Shown: one piece after another, positions 7,596-14,580 of the stretch | Position numbering within the stretch: position 1 is the stretch's first letter | Layout of the letters: each line of letters begins with the position of its first letter | From: an uncultured Ruminococcus sp. | GTDB lineage: Bacteria > Bacillota > Clostridia > Oscillospirales > Acutalibacteraceae | NCBI GenBank assembly: GCA_902802795.1 | Contig: CADCNI010000024.1 | Location: forward strand, 1 to 42,789 | DNA length: 42,789 nt | Direction: 5' to 3' | Position numbers and translations under genes: made by a program | The notes under the pieces: model-generated | Databases searched by the model: none | What the model was told of the DNA's origin: nothing | Seen by the model: the letters and a program-made list of their open reading frames with translations, nothing else

Positions 7596-8308
7596 ATGCT
7601 GAAAACCCAATAAACAGAGGAGGTCTGGGCGATTTCAGACCCCTCAAAACTCGCGTATTTCCAGAATTCCGTCCGATGGTCCAGAATATGCGAGAAATGG
7701 CAAATTCTGGCATTTTCGAGTCGTCAGAATTCAGGTTTCACACTTATTAAGGTTTTGTTTTGGAGATTTCATTTTATAAATTGGAATTTTGAGTGGGCTG
7801 TATTTGGAATTTAAAAGGTAAAATTTGAGATTTGCAAATATATTTTGAATTTTGAATTTAAATACCGAAAGATGAAAATTTCGATTCGCTTTTCTATATA
7901 CATGAATATGCATTCTTATAATATTTGTAATAAGTAGTTAAAGACCAAGCAATTATGAAAATCTGCTTAAAAATGGTTCATATTTACAAACCCGTTTAGC
8001 CTATCAGGACTGTATAAGGTGACGGATTCCATATAGTTTTGTGTAAATACCCTATTTATAGTCAGTTTTTTACAAAAATACGCTTTATATTATCTTTGTA
8101 AAGGTTTGTTTCTATAAATTTACGTTTGTAATTACGAAGCTAAAATTTAGCTTTCTATCTCATTCGATTTGTAAATGTAAAAACGAAAATCAAAAGTTTA
8201 AAATTCTAAATTTTTGCTTCATAGTTTGCACAATTCAAAAATTTGCTTTACCTTTGTAAATCGAAACGAAACCGGTCATTTTTGGCCCTCAAACAGACTT
8301 GAAGCAAC
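7596..8308 (+). other. AT-rich intergenic region before the XRE regulator, no convincing gene
   Basis: This 0.7-kb stretch is very AT-rich. A hairpin at 7617-7645 (GGTCTG/CAGACC core extended by GAGG/CCTC) has no T-run. A second -7-like box TATCTTTG lies at 8091-8098, far from any gene on that strand. A 60-codon frame on the minus strand is low-complexity Lys/Asn/Phe and lacks a ribosome site, so it is not called. The region may be a long leader or a regulatory or partly decayed segment. Confidence 0.5.
8225..8256 (+). promoter_or_regulatory. Bacteroidota promoter of the XRE regulator (TTTG-N20-TACCTTTG)
   Basis: TTTG at 8225-8228 and TACCTTTG at 8249-8256 are separated by 20 bp. They lie about 50 bp upstream of the ATG at 8309. 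Confidence 0.65.
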
Positions 8309-8794
8309 ATGAAGGATCGAATCAGGCAAATTATGGAGTCGCAACATATGACTCAGCAGGTCTTCGCCGACTACATCGGGTTGGCCCCTGCAACCCTTAG
8401 TAGTATCTTCAACGGACGCACCCGCCCTACCCTTAATGTGGTTGAGGCGCTCAAGAGAAAAATTCCTAACATCAATTTCGACTGGCTCATGTTAGGTGTC
8501 GGACCGATGTATATCGACCAGCCGATTGATGAGGCAGCCGCAGAGCCAGCGGACGACCATCAGGAACCGAGACCCAGGATCGAAAATCCGATGCTCGATT
8601 TTGATCAGAGTCCATCGCCTACCCCGCAAAGTGCCCCTCAGCGCGTTGCTTTTGTTAATAGTGTCAGAAGTACACGTCCGGAAACCGAAAGAGAGGATTT
8701 GAAAATAATTGACAAACCACAAAGGAAGGTTATTGAAATACGCGTATTTTATGATGATCAGACGTGGGATACGTTTGTACCCGCGAAGAAATAA
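8309..8794 (+). CDS. XRE-family helix-turn-helix regulator
   Basis: The 161-residue protein has an N-terminal HTH_3/XRE domain (about residues 2-60). Its two helices read MTQQVFADYIGLAPATLSSI, with the recognition helix in APATLSSIFNGRTRP. A Pro/Asp-rich linker (about residues 70-115) follows, then a short C-terminal segment (RKVIEIRVFYDDQTWDTFVP) that may be a dimerisation or effector part. The DNA target is not known; the AT-rich upstream region and its own promoter are candidates for autoregulation. Lone regulators of this form are frequent in Prevotella. A palindrome that may terminate this transcript begins 35 bp after the stop. Confidence 0.85.
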   Translation: MKDRIRQIMESQHMTQQVFADYIGLAPATLSSIFNGRTRPTLNVVEALKRKIPNINFDWLMLGVGPMYIDQPIDEAAAEPADDHQEPRPRIENPMLDFDQSPSPTPQSAPQRVAFVNSVRSTRPETEREDLKIIDKPQRKVIEIRVFYDDQTWDTFVPAKK

Positions 8795-8807
8795 GACCCC
8801 TCATAAA

Positions 8808-8839
8808 TTTGGTTTTTCGCCCACTTATTCGTATCTTTG
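8808..8839 (+). promoter_or_regulatory. Bacteroidota promoter of pyrK-pyrD (TTTG-N20-TATCTTTG)
   Basis: TTTG at 8808-8811 and TATCTTTG at 8832-8839 are spaced by 20 bp. The -7 box sits in the left arm of a perfect palindrome (see 8830-8869). Confidence 0.7.
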
Positions 8840-8869
8840 TGCCCAAAAAGGACAAAGATACGTTTTTTT
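8830..8869 (+). terminator. Perfect 11-bp palindrome plus T7 overlapping the pyrK -7 box
   Basis: CGTATCTTTGT (8830-8840) and ACAAAGATACG (8852-8862) are perfect inverted repeats with an 11-base loop, followed by T7 and then the pyrK ATG. Read-through RNA from the upstream regulator gene would form a terminator-like hairpin. Transcripts starting from the promoter inside the left arm would lack that arm. The arrangement could isolate pyrK-pyrD from upstream transcription. Confidence 0.6.
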
Positions 8870-9643
8870 ATGAAGAAGTTTTTGCTCGATTTGAGCGTTA
8901 AATCCGTTGAACAGATCCATCAGCGCTACGTGCTCATCAAACTGACAGACGAAAAACCCCTGCCGAAGATGTTGCCGGGCCAGTTTGTCGAGGTGCGTGT
9001 CGATGGTTCTCCCGCCACATTCCTGCGTCGTCCTATCTCCATCAACTATGTCGATGAGGCCCAGAATGAGCTCTGGCTGTTGGTGGCTACCGTCGGAGAA
9101 GGCACGCGCAAAATGGCCAGTCTGAAGGCTGGTGATGTGATGAACTGCGTTTTGCCCTTGGGTAATGGTTTTACGCCCGCGAAAAACGGTGAGAAAGTGC
9201 TGTTGATAGGTGGAGGTGTCGGTGTGGCACCATTGCTCTATATGGGTGCCCAGATGCAGCAGTCAGGCCTGGAACCCACATTCCTCTTGGGTGCTCGTAC
9301 GGCAGGCGACCTGCTGATGCTCGAAGAATTTAAGCGGTACGGGCGCGTGTACGTGACGACAGAAGACGGTTCTGCAGGTGAGAAGGGATTTGTGACCCAT
9401 CACAGTCTGCTCCAGCAAGAGACCTTCGATCGCATCAGTTGTTGCGGTCCTACGCCGATGATGAAGGCCGTCGCCCGTCTGGCGCGTGAGAAAGGCATTG
9501 CCTGTGAGGTATCGTTGGAGAATCTGATGGCCTGTGGCGTAGGAGCCTGTCTCTGTTGTGTGGAGAAGACCACCGAGGGAAATTTGTGTGTATGTAAGGA
9601 CGGACCAGTGTTTAATATAGAACAATTGCTATGGCAGATTTGA
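8870..9643 (+). CDS. pyrK: Dihydroorotate dehydrogenase B, electron-transfer subunit
   Basis: The 257-residue PyrK carries FAD and a [2Fe-2S] cluster and passes electrons from PyrD to NAD+ in pyrimidine synthesis. Visible motifs are the FAD-binding FLRRPISI, the NAD-binding [27 protein letters not shown] and the C-terminal cysteine cluster CGVGACLCC...[12 protein letters not shown] 8870 ([10 protein letters not shown]) is chosen over an upstream in-frame start because that one lies in the promoter palindrome. The gene overlaps pyrD by 13 bp, giving a pyrK-pyrD operon. Confidence 0.95.
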   Translation: MKKFLLDLSVKSVEQIHQRYVLIKLTDEKPLPKMLPGQFVEVRVDGSPATFLRRPISINYVDEAQNELWLLVATVGEGTRKMASLKAGDVMNCVLPLGNGFTPAKNGEKVLLIGGGVGVAPLLYMGAQMQQSGLEPTFLLGARTAGDLLMLEEFKRYGRVYVTTEDGSAGEKGFVTHHSLLQQETFDRISCCGPTPMMKAVARLAREKGIACEVSLENLMACGVGACLCCVEKTTEGNLCVCKDGPVFNIEQLLWQI

Positions 9644-10536
9644 ATGTGAAGATTGGCGCACTGGCGCTGAAGAATCCCGTGATGACCGCTTCAGGCACCT
9701 TCGGCTATGGGTTGGAGTTTGCCGATTTCATGCCCCTTGACGGGATTGGTGGCATCATCGTGAAAGGAACGACCCTGAAGCCCCGTGAGGGCAACGACTA
9801 TCCCCGTATGGCAGAGACCCCTTCAGGGATGCTCAACTGCGTGGGATTGCAGAACAAGGGTGTCGATTACTTCTGTGAGCATATCTATCCGCAGATTAAG
9901 GATATCGATACGAATATGATCGTCAATGTCAGCGGTTCTTCGCCAGAGGACTATGCCGAATGTGCCGCCCGCATCGACGCGTTGGACAAGATTCCCGCGA
10001 TAGAGCTGAATATCAGTTGTCCGAACGTGAAAGACGGTGGAATGGCCTTTGGTGTGACCTGTGCTGGGGCTGCGAGTGTGGTGAAGGCCGTGCGTGCCCG
10101 TTATCACAAGACGCTCATCGTGAAGCTCTCGCCCAACGTGACGGATATCCGTGAGATTGCGAAGGCCGTAGAAGGGGAGGGTGCCGATAGTGTGTCGCTC
10201 ATCAACACCCTGATGGGAATGGCTATTGATATCGAGCGTCGTAAGCCGTTGCTGAGTATCAATACAGGTGGTCTGAGTGGTCCGGCTGTGAAGCCTGTAG
10301 CCCTGCGTATGGTGTGGCAGGTGGCGAAGGCTGTGAAGATTCCCGTCGTGGGACTGGGAGGCATCTGTACGGCAGAGGATGCCATTGCCTTTATGATGGC
10401 GGGAGCGACGGCGATAGAGATCGGAACGGCGAATTTCCTGGATCCGGCTGTCTCGATTAAGGTTCGGGATGGGATTCATGAGTGGTTGGAAAATCATAAA
10501 ATCTCTTCGGTGCAAGAGATTATTGGTATAGTATAA
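9631..10536 (+). CDS. pyrD: Dihydroorotate dehydrogenase B (NAD+), catalytic subunit
   Basis: The 301-residue class 1B enzyme oxidises dihydroorotate to orotate using FMN. Diagnostic features are [13 protein letters not shown] near the N-terminus, the catalytic base Cys130 in [13 protein letters not shown] (class 1 enzymes use Cys where class 2 use Ser), [21 protein letters not shown] and the phosphate-binding [14 protein letters not shown]. The gene pairs with the overlapping upstream pyrK, as class 1B requires. Its 3' end runs into a series of hairpins before the convergent aroC. Confidence 0.96.
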   Translation: MADLNVKIGALALKNPVMTASGTFGYGLEFADFMPLDGIGGIIVKGTTLKPREGNDYPRMAETPSGMLNCVGLQNKGVDYFCEHIYPQIKDIDTNMIVNVSGSSPEDYAECAARIDALDKIPAIELNISCPNVKDGGMAFGVTCAGAASVVKAVRARYHKTLIVKLSPNVTDIREIAKAVEGEGADSVSLINTLMGMAIDIERRKPLLSINTGGLSGPAVKPVALRMVWQVAKAVKIPVVGLGGICTAEDAIAFMMAGATAIEIGTANFLDPAVSIKVRDGIHEWLENHKISSVQEIIGIV

Positions 10537-10541
10537 TCTCT

Positions 10542-10764
10542 TGCAGGGTTTCACCCTGCAGGGTCACCATCAACCCCAACCCCTTCTTGTCCTTAAGAAG
10601 GGGCTTCAGACCACTCCCCAAACCCCTCGCCAATCTTTGGCAAGGGGCTTAACTGAAAATCACGGGCGACCGCTGATTTTCAGAGCTCATTAAGGTAAAA
10701 TCGACCATCAAAGGTCGATTTTTGTTTTTTTATAAAATTTGAGGGCTGCCAATCGGCAGCCCTC
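10542..10764. repeat. Array of six hairpins between convergent pyrD and aroC
   Basis: Six consecutive inverted repeats are visible: 10542-10560 (8-bp stem, TGCAGGGT), 10580-10603 (9 bp, CCCCTTCTT), 10623-10647 (10 pairs, one mismatch), 10653-10683 (10 bp, CTGAAAATCA), 10697-10722 (10 bp, AAAATCGACC) and 10741-10764 (10 bp, GAGGGCTGCC). The stems differ in sequence. The rest of the 367-bp gap (to 10903) is AT-rich with no gene. Confidence 0.75.
10697..10731 (+). terminator. Intrinsic terminator of the pyrK-pyrD operon
   Basis: A ten-base stem AAAATCGACC/GGTCGATTTT with a six-base loop runs directly into a T-rich tract. It is the most terminator-like hairpin of the array and may work in both directions. 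Confidence 0.7.
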
Positions 10765-10903
10765 AACCAACACAAAAACTAAACTAGACTTAACTAAAGC
10801 ATGTTGGGATTTTCACAAACCCCCAAATGCTGTTGCAAATATACGATATATTTTGGAAAATCCCAAAAAATATTGGAATAATTTTCCGTAAAATATGCAA
10901 ATG

Positions 10904-11980
10904 TTACCCTTTATATCCATTTTTTAACAGATAAAAGTCCAAAATCGTCATTGCAGCCATTGCTTCCACGATAGGTACGGCTCTTGGTAGTACACAGGGA
11001 TCGTGACGCCCGCGAGCTGTGAAAGTAGTGGGATTTCCCTCCAGATCGACCGTCTCCTGTTCTGTGAGAATCGTAGCCACCGGTTTGAAGGCCACGCGGA
11101 AGTAGATGTCCTGTCCGTTGGAGATGCCGCCCTGAATGCCTCCACTGTGGTTGGTGGCTGTCGTGATGCGCCCCTCCTCGCAGCGGAACACGTCGTTCTG
11201 GCTGCTGCCTTTGGCCGTGACGCCTGCGAAGCCCTCACCATATTCGAAACCCTTCACGGCGTTGATGCTGAGCATCGCCTGACCTAAGGCAGCATGGAGT
11301 TTGTCGAACTCCGGTTCGCCCAGTCCTGCGGGACAGCCCGTGACGACGCCTGTGATGATACCGCCGATGGTGTCGCCCTCAGCCTTCACCTCCTTGATCA
11401 GTGCCTCCATCTGAGCCGCTTTCTCGGGGTCAGGACAGCGCACGGCGTTCTGTTCCGTCAGCGTGAGGTCATAGTGGCGATAGTCGTGTTCCAAGGCGAT
11501 GTGCCCCACTTGTGAGGTATAAGCCTTGACGCTGATGCCCAGTTGTCGGAGGGCCAGTTTGGCCAGTGCCCCGCCCACACAGCGGCTGATGGTGATACGT
11601 GCCGACGAACGGCCGCCTCCACGATGATCACGTACGCCGTATTTCTCCTTGTAGGTGAAGTCAGCGTGAGAAGGACGGAACAGACAGCGCAGATTCTCAT
11701 AGTCCTGCGAGTGCTGATTGGTGTTACGTACGATGAATCCGATGGGACAGCCCGTCGATTTGCCTTCAAAGACACCGCTGAGCAGTTCGACCTTGTCAGC
11801 CTCCTGACGGCTGGTGGTGATGCTGCTTTGTCCTGGGCGACGACGGTCGAGTTCCTGCTGTATGAAGTCGAGATCGATGTCGATGCCAGCCGGCATACCG
11901 TCGATGACGCCTCCTACTGCAGCCCCGTGACTCTCGCCAAAGGTGGTCAGTGTGAATAGGTTACCGAATGTATTACGCAT
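10904..11980 (-). CDS. aroC: Chorismate synthase
   Basis: The 358-residue enzyme makes chorismate from 5-enolpyruvylshikimate-3-phosphate using reduced FMN, the last step of the shikimate pathway. The three family signatures are present: [18 protein letters not shown] near the N-terminus, the central [15 protein letters not shown], and the C-terminal [24 protein letters not shown]-type start residues ([19 protein letters not shown]) support ATG 11980. The slyD-like gene lies just 9 bp upstream on the same strand, so the two are probably co-transcribed. Confidence 0.97.
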   Translation of the reverse strand: MRNTFGNLFTLTTFGESHGAAVGGVIDGMPAGIDIDLDFIQQELDRRRPGQSSITTSRQEADKVELLSGVFEGKSTGCPIGFIVRNTNQHSQDYENLRCLFRPSHADFTYKEKYGVRDHRGGGRSSARITISRCVGGALAKLALRQLGISVKAYTSQVGHIALEHDYRHYDLTLTEQNAVRCPDPEKAAQMEALIKEVKAEGDTIGGIITGVVTGCPAGLGEPEFDKLHAALGQAMLSINAVKGFEYGEGFAGVTAKGSSQNDVFRCEEGRITTATNHSGGIQGGISNGQDIYFRVAFKPVATILTEQETVDLEGNPTTFTARGRHDPCVLPRAVPIVEAMAAMTILDFYLLKNGYKG

Positions 11981-11989
11981 AGTCAGAGA

Positions 11990-12610
11990 TTAGTGATGAC
12001 AGTGTCCGCAGCCGCCGCCTTTGCCATGATGACCGCAGCCTTCGCCTTCGCCATGATGTCCGCAACCCTCACCTTCACCGTGATGACCGCAGCCGCCACA
12101 GCCCTCACAACCGCCAGTCAGGTGCTTGATCAGGTGTTGTACCTCCTCGTCAGTAGCCTTGCGGTTTTCCTTGACCTCACCAGTGAAGTTCAGTCGTTTG
12201 CCAGCCAGCGGGTGGTTGGTGTCCACCGTGACGCTGTCGGCCTCTATCTTCACCACCTTTGCCATGAAGTGGTGATCGTCGTTGTCGGTGAGGGTGATGA
12301 CGGCCCCCTCATAGATATTATCGCTGTCGAACTTGCCGTTGACGGTGAAGATCTCGCGTCCGAGCTGGTGCTTTCCCTCTGGCACGTAGTCGCCGAAGGC
12401 CTCTGCCGGCTCCAGGGTGAAGTCGAAGCTGTCGCCCTTGGCGTGCTTCATGAGTTCCTCCTCGAAACGGTCGAGGGCTACGCCGAAGCCGGTGATAAAC
12501 TCAAACGGGCGCTCGTCGCCAGTCTGCTCCTCCAGTTGCTTGCTGCCATCCTGAGCGATGGTGTAAAGCTGATATACGACAGAAACGAATCTGTTTTCTG
12601 GTTTCTCCAT
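11990..12610 (-). CDS. SlyD-like FKBP-type peptidyl-prolyl isomerase with His/Cys metal tail
   Basis: The 206-residue protein has the SlyD arrangement: FKBP half-domain (GDERPFEFITGFG...LDRFEEELMKHAKGDSFDFTLEPAEAFGDY), an inserted IF chaperone domain (about residues 75-130) and the return FKBP segment DTNHPLAGKRLNFTGEV. The tail (about residues 166-206) is almost only Gly, Cys, His and Glu and contains GCGHHGEGE-type repeats, a likely nickel, zinc or copper site. In E. coli, SlyD assists folding and nickel delivery to hydrogenase; here metal storage or delivery is inferred only. The gene is followed by aroC 9 bp downstream. Confidence 0.92.
   Translation of the reverse strand: MEKPENRFVSVVYQLYTIAQDGSKQLEEQTGDERPFEFITGFGVALDRFEEELMKHAKGDSFDFTLEPAEAFGDYVPEGKHQLGREIFTVNGKFDSDNIYEGAVITLTDNDDHHFMAKVVKIEADSVTVDTNHPLAGKRLNFTGEVKENRKATDEEVQHLIKHLTGGCEGCGGCGHHGEGEGCGHHGEGEGCGHHGKGGGCGHCHH
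12014..12094 (-). repeat. 27-bp tandem repeats coding the GCGHHGEGE tail of the SlyD-like protein
   Basis: Three consecutive nine-residue units (GCGHHGEGE twice, then GCGHHGKGG) are encoded by near-identical 27-bp units, followed by a partial unit GCGHCHH. Copy number may vary between strains. Confidence 0.8.
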
Positions 12611-12644
12611 ACCTTATTATATATATATTGATTATATTTGGCCA

Positions 12645-12652
12645 CAAAGGTA
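12645..12652 (-). promoter_or_regulatory. Bacteroidota -7 box (TACCTTTG) before the slyD-like gene
   Basis: On the minus strand TACCTTTG lies 34 bp upstream of the ATG at 12610. No good -33 element is seen. It would drive slyD-like and aroC. Confidence 0.55.
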
Positions 12653-12773
12653 CATATTTTCCTTGATAAAAGGGGCGGTTTAAGGCAAAAAACTTAAAAA
12701 ATGTGTATTTTTACCGATTCTTTGACCTTTGTCAATAAATGGGCTGTTATCGCACACAATTTTCCAGAAAAGC

Positions 12774-12804
12774 TTGTGAGGTTGCAAAAATCGTCGTACC
12801 TTTG
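12774..12804 (+). promoter_or_regulatory. Bacteroidota promoter (TTG-N20-TACCTTTG) of the small secreted protein gene
   Basis: TTG at 12774-12776 and TACCTTTG at 12797-12804 are spaced by 20 bp. The promoter would produce an mRNA with a leader of about 130 bases. Confidence 0.7.
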
Positions 12805-12810
12805 CAGCGT

Positions 12811-12940
12811 CAAAACAAAACAAGAGCTGCCCGAAAGCGGGTAAGCAGCGCCAGCCAAAGAGCTGCGCAACAGGATAACATTATTAAAGTAAGAGCGGCC
12901 CAACACACCGCTCCGAGTAAAGAAAAGAAAGGGTAAAAAG
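12811..12940 (+). other. Structured 5' leader of the small secreted protein gene
   Basis: The leader between promoter and ATG contains two hairpins. One is 12826-12849 (GCTGC/GCAGC closing CCG-AAAG-CGG, with a GTAA bulge). The other is 12893-12913 (GAGCGG/CCGCTC). It ends in a purine-rich stretch before the ATG. A 65-codon frame through the promoter is not credible as a gene. Confidence 0.45.
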
Positions 12941-13303
12941 ATGAAAAAGATGTTTTTGACATTAGTAGCAATGCTGAGTATGACAACCGCATTTGCAGAA
13001 GGTGAGAACGCAGCCAGTGTTAACACTCTTGAGGCTTATGAGTTGAATGTCAATATGAATAAGCTTTCAAGCGCACTGAACCTGGCAGACGACCAGAAAG
13101 AGGCCGTTGCTGATATCCACCACACGTTTGCATCAGAACTGATGTTCGCTGCACAGTACAACAACGACGATCGCAAGGCTCTCGTGAACCGCGCTATCGA
13201 GAACGATGTCAAGTGGATGCGCTACGTGCTCAATGACAAGCAGATGCGTACTTATCTCACACTGCTCAACACAACGATCAACAATCGTGGTCTGAACAAG
13301 TAA
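12941..13303 (+). CDS. Small secreted protein of unknown function
   Basis: The 120-residue product has a clear Sec signal peptide (MKKMFLTLVAMLSMTTAFA, cleavage likely after residue 19). The mature part is a helix-rich, charged domain of about 100 residues: LEAYELNVNMNKLSSALNLADDQKEAVADIHHTF and KALVNRAIENDVKWMRYVLNDKQMRTYLTLLNTT. I do not recognise a named family. The 'L-x-L-x2-x-Q...KQ...Y' helical layout resembles small Bacteroidota periplasmic proteins with LTxxQ-like segments, but that is only an impression. It has its own promoter, a structured leader and a strong terminator, so it is probably monocistronic and well expressed. Confidence 0.8.
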   Translation: MKKMFLTLVAMLSMTTAFAEGENAASVNTLEAYELNVNMNKLSSALNLADDQKEAVADIHHTFASELMFAAQYNNDDRKALVNRAIENDVKWMRYVLNDKQMRTYLTLLNTTINNRGLNK

Positions 13304-13337
13304 GAAAATTAGTAGTAATTAGTAGTATGATTAGTAT

Positions 13338-13372
13338 GGGGGACGTTCCGGGAGGACGTCCCTCATTTTTTT
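13338..13372 (+). terminator. Intrinsic terminator after the small secreted protein gene
   Basis: GGGACGT (13340-13346) pairs with ACGTCCC (13356-13362), extendable by two pairs, and is followed by seven T residues. Confidence 0.85.
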
Positions 13373-13380
13373 GCCGAAAA

Positions 13381-13412
13381 TTTGCCAGTCTCGGATTTTT
13401 TTGCTTATTTTG
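13381..13412 (+). promoter_or_regulatory. Bacteroidota-type promoter of the M48 gene
   Basis: TTTG at 13381-13384 and TATTTTG at 13406-13412 are spaced by 21 bp. They lie 27 bp before the ATG at 13440. This is a moderate match. Confidence 0.5.
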
Positions 13413-13439
13413 CAGTCAGAAACCAATTAATTAAAAAAA

Positions 13440-14354
13440 ATGAAGCATTTTAAGATTTTCCTATTGTCGCTGGTAGCTGCCGTTCTCGTCAGTTGCGGTG
13501 GTACCATGAAGACCGTGCCCATCACAGGGCGCCAGCAGTCGCTGATGGTGAGCGATGGTGATATCCTGAGCCTATCCACCCAGCAGTATTCAGAGTTCAT
13601 GAAGAGCGCCAAGCTCTCCACCAATGCCGAGAACACGGCGATGGTGAGGCGAGTGGGGCAGAACCTGGCCACCGCAGTGACCGCCTATCTGAAAGCTGCC
13701 GGCATGCAGGACGACCTGCAGTACTATAAGTGGCAGTTCAACCTCGTGCAGAGCAATGAGGTCAATGCCTGGTGTATGCCTGGCGGACTGATCTGCGTCT
13801 ATGAGGGCATCCTGCCCGTCACCAAGGACGAGGCCTCGCTGGCCATCGTGCTCGGCCATGAGATCGCCCACGCCGTAGCCCGTCACTCTGCCGAGCAGAT
13901 GAGCACCAAGATGAAGCAGCAGTACGGTGTGCAGACACTCGGCTCGCTGGCCAGCGTCCTCGGCATCGGCAGCAGTGCCGTATCCGTCGGACAGGCCATC
14001 GCCGCCCAGGGACTGAACTTCGCCAACCTGAAGTACTCGCGCAACCATGAGAGCGAGGCCGACCACATGGGACTGATCTTCGCCGCTATGGCTGGTTACG
14101 ATCCTCAGGTAGCCGTCAGCTTCTGGCAGCGCATGTCGCAGCTCTCGGGCAACAAGCCCGCAGAGTTCCTGAGCGATCACCCCTCCGACGCCACCCGTAT
14201 CCGTCAGATCCAGGGATGGATGCCCGAGGCCCTGAAGTACTACAAGCCTGCCAAGAGCGCCACGACGACCAAGACGCTTAAGATCTCTTCGAAGAAGACG
14301 AGCACCAAGAAGTCTTCCAAGAAGCCCAGCAAAAAAGGCAAAAAGAAGAAGTAA
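13440..14354 (+). CDS. M48-family metallopeptidase lipoprotein
   Basis: The 304-residue protein is a membrane-anchored zinc protease of the M48 (Ste24/LoiP-like) family. The signal sequence ends in a lipobox (LVSC, Cys19). The zinc site is HEIAH (His140, Glu141, His144), with the third ligand in NHESEADHMG (Glu204). The N-terminal flank TMKTVPITGRQQS and VNAWCMPGGLICVYEGIL are also typical. The family degrades damaged envelope proteins. The last 35 residues are a Lys/Ser-rich tail (KKTSTKKSSKKPSKKGKKKK), an unusual addition that may bind nucleic acid or anionic envelope polymers. The gene is complete and followed by a GC hairpin. Confidence 0.92.
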   Translation: MKHFKIFLLSLVAAVLVSCGGTMKTVPITGRQQSLMVSDGDILSLSTQQYSEFMKSAKLSTNAENTAMVRRVGQNLATAVTAYLKAAGMQDDLQYYKWQFNLVQSNEVNAWCMPGGLICVYEGILPVTKDEASLAIVLGHEIAHAVARHSAEQMSTKMKQQYGVQTLGSLASVLGIGSSAVSVGQAIAAQGLNFANLKYSRNHESEADHMGLIFAAMAGYDPQVAVSFWQRMSQLSGNKPAEFLSDHPSDATRIRQIQGWMPEALKYYKPAKSATTTKTLKISSKKTSTKKSSKKPSKKGKKKK

Positions 14355-14396
14355 TATTCACACGAAAATTGAAAACTGAATAGTTACAAAGAACCA

Positions 14397-14420
14397 GGCG
14401 CCCGCGGGCGCCTTCTTTAT
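14397..14420 (+). terminator. Probable terminator after the M48 gene
   Basis: GGCGCCC (14397-14403) pairs with GGGCGCC (14406-14412), giving a very GC-rich stem with a tight loop, followed by a T-rich but interrupted tract. Confidence 0.6.
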
Positions 14421-14433
14421 TTATATTTATGAA

Positions 14434-14580
14434 ATGAAAGCTTTCATTACTGGACTTTTGAAAAATCTCACGCATCCGGCAGGAATTGCCGGGCTAGTCA
14501 TATCCCTCCTGATTCCGTTCCTTGGAACGGCGTTGGGATCGGCCTGCGTGTTCTTCATGCGCGGAAAAACAATCTCATGA
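14434..14580 (+). pseudogene. Truncated N-terminus of a ZIP-family metal transporter
   Basis: ATG 14434 opens a 48-codon frame beginning MKAFITGLLKNLTHPAG. The stretch GLVISLLIPFLGTALGSACV, continuing FFMR, matches the first membrane segment of ZIP-family zinc/iron transporters, which normally continue for about 250 residues. Here the frame runs into a stop (TGA 14578-14580) after FFMRGKTIS. The upstream region has no Shine-Dalgarno, as in the left half. The rest of the gene is missing, and the sequence changes to Clostridia-type coding in another frame. The fragment is best explained as the last Bacteroidota DNA before a chimeric join. Confidence 0.7.

Noticed and set aside
7731-7913. 60-codon minus-strand frame in the AT-rich gap
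   Set aside because: It is low-complexity Lys/Asn/Phe/Ile with no ribosome site or promoter on that strand.
12739-12936. 65-codon plus-strand frame before the small secreted protein gene
   Set aside because: It spans the promoter and leader, so it would not be transcribed as a whole.
1-14500. Large horizontally transferred island explaining the two halves
   Set aside because: Core genes with matching regulatory style lie on both sides (holA, aroC, pyrD versus guaB and rRNA promoters). There is no integrase, tRNA or attachment site at the join, and a truncated gene sits exactly there.
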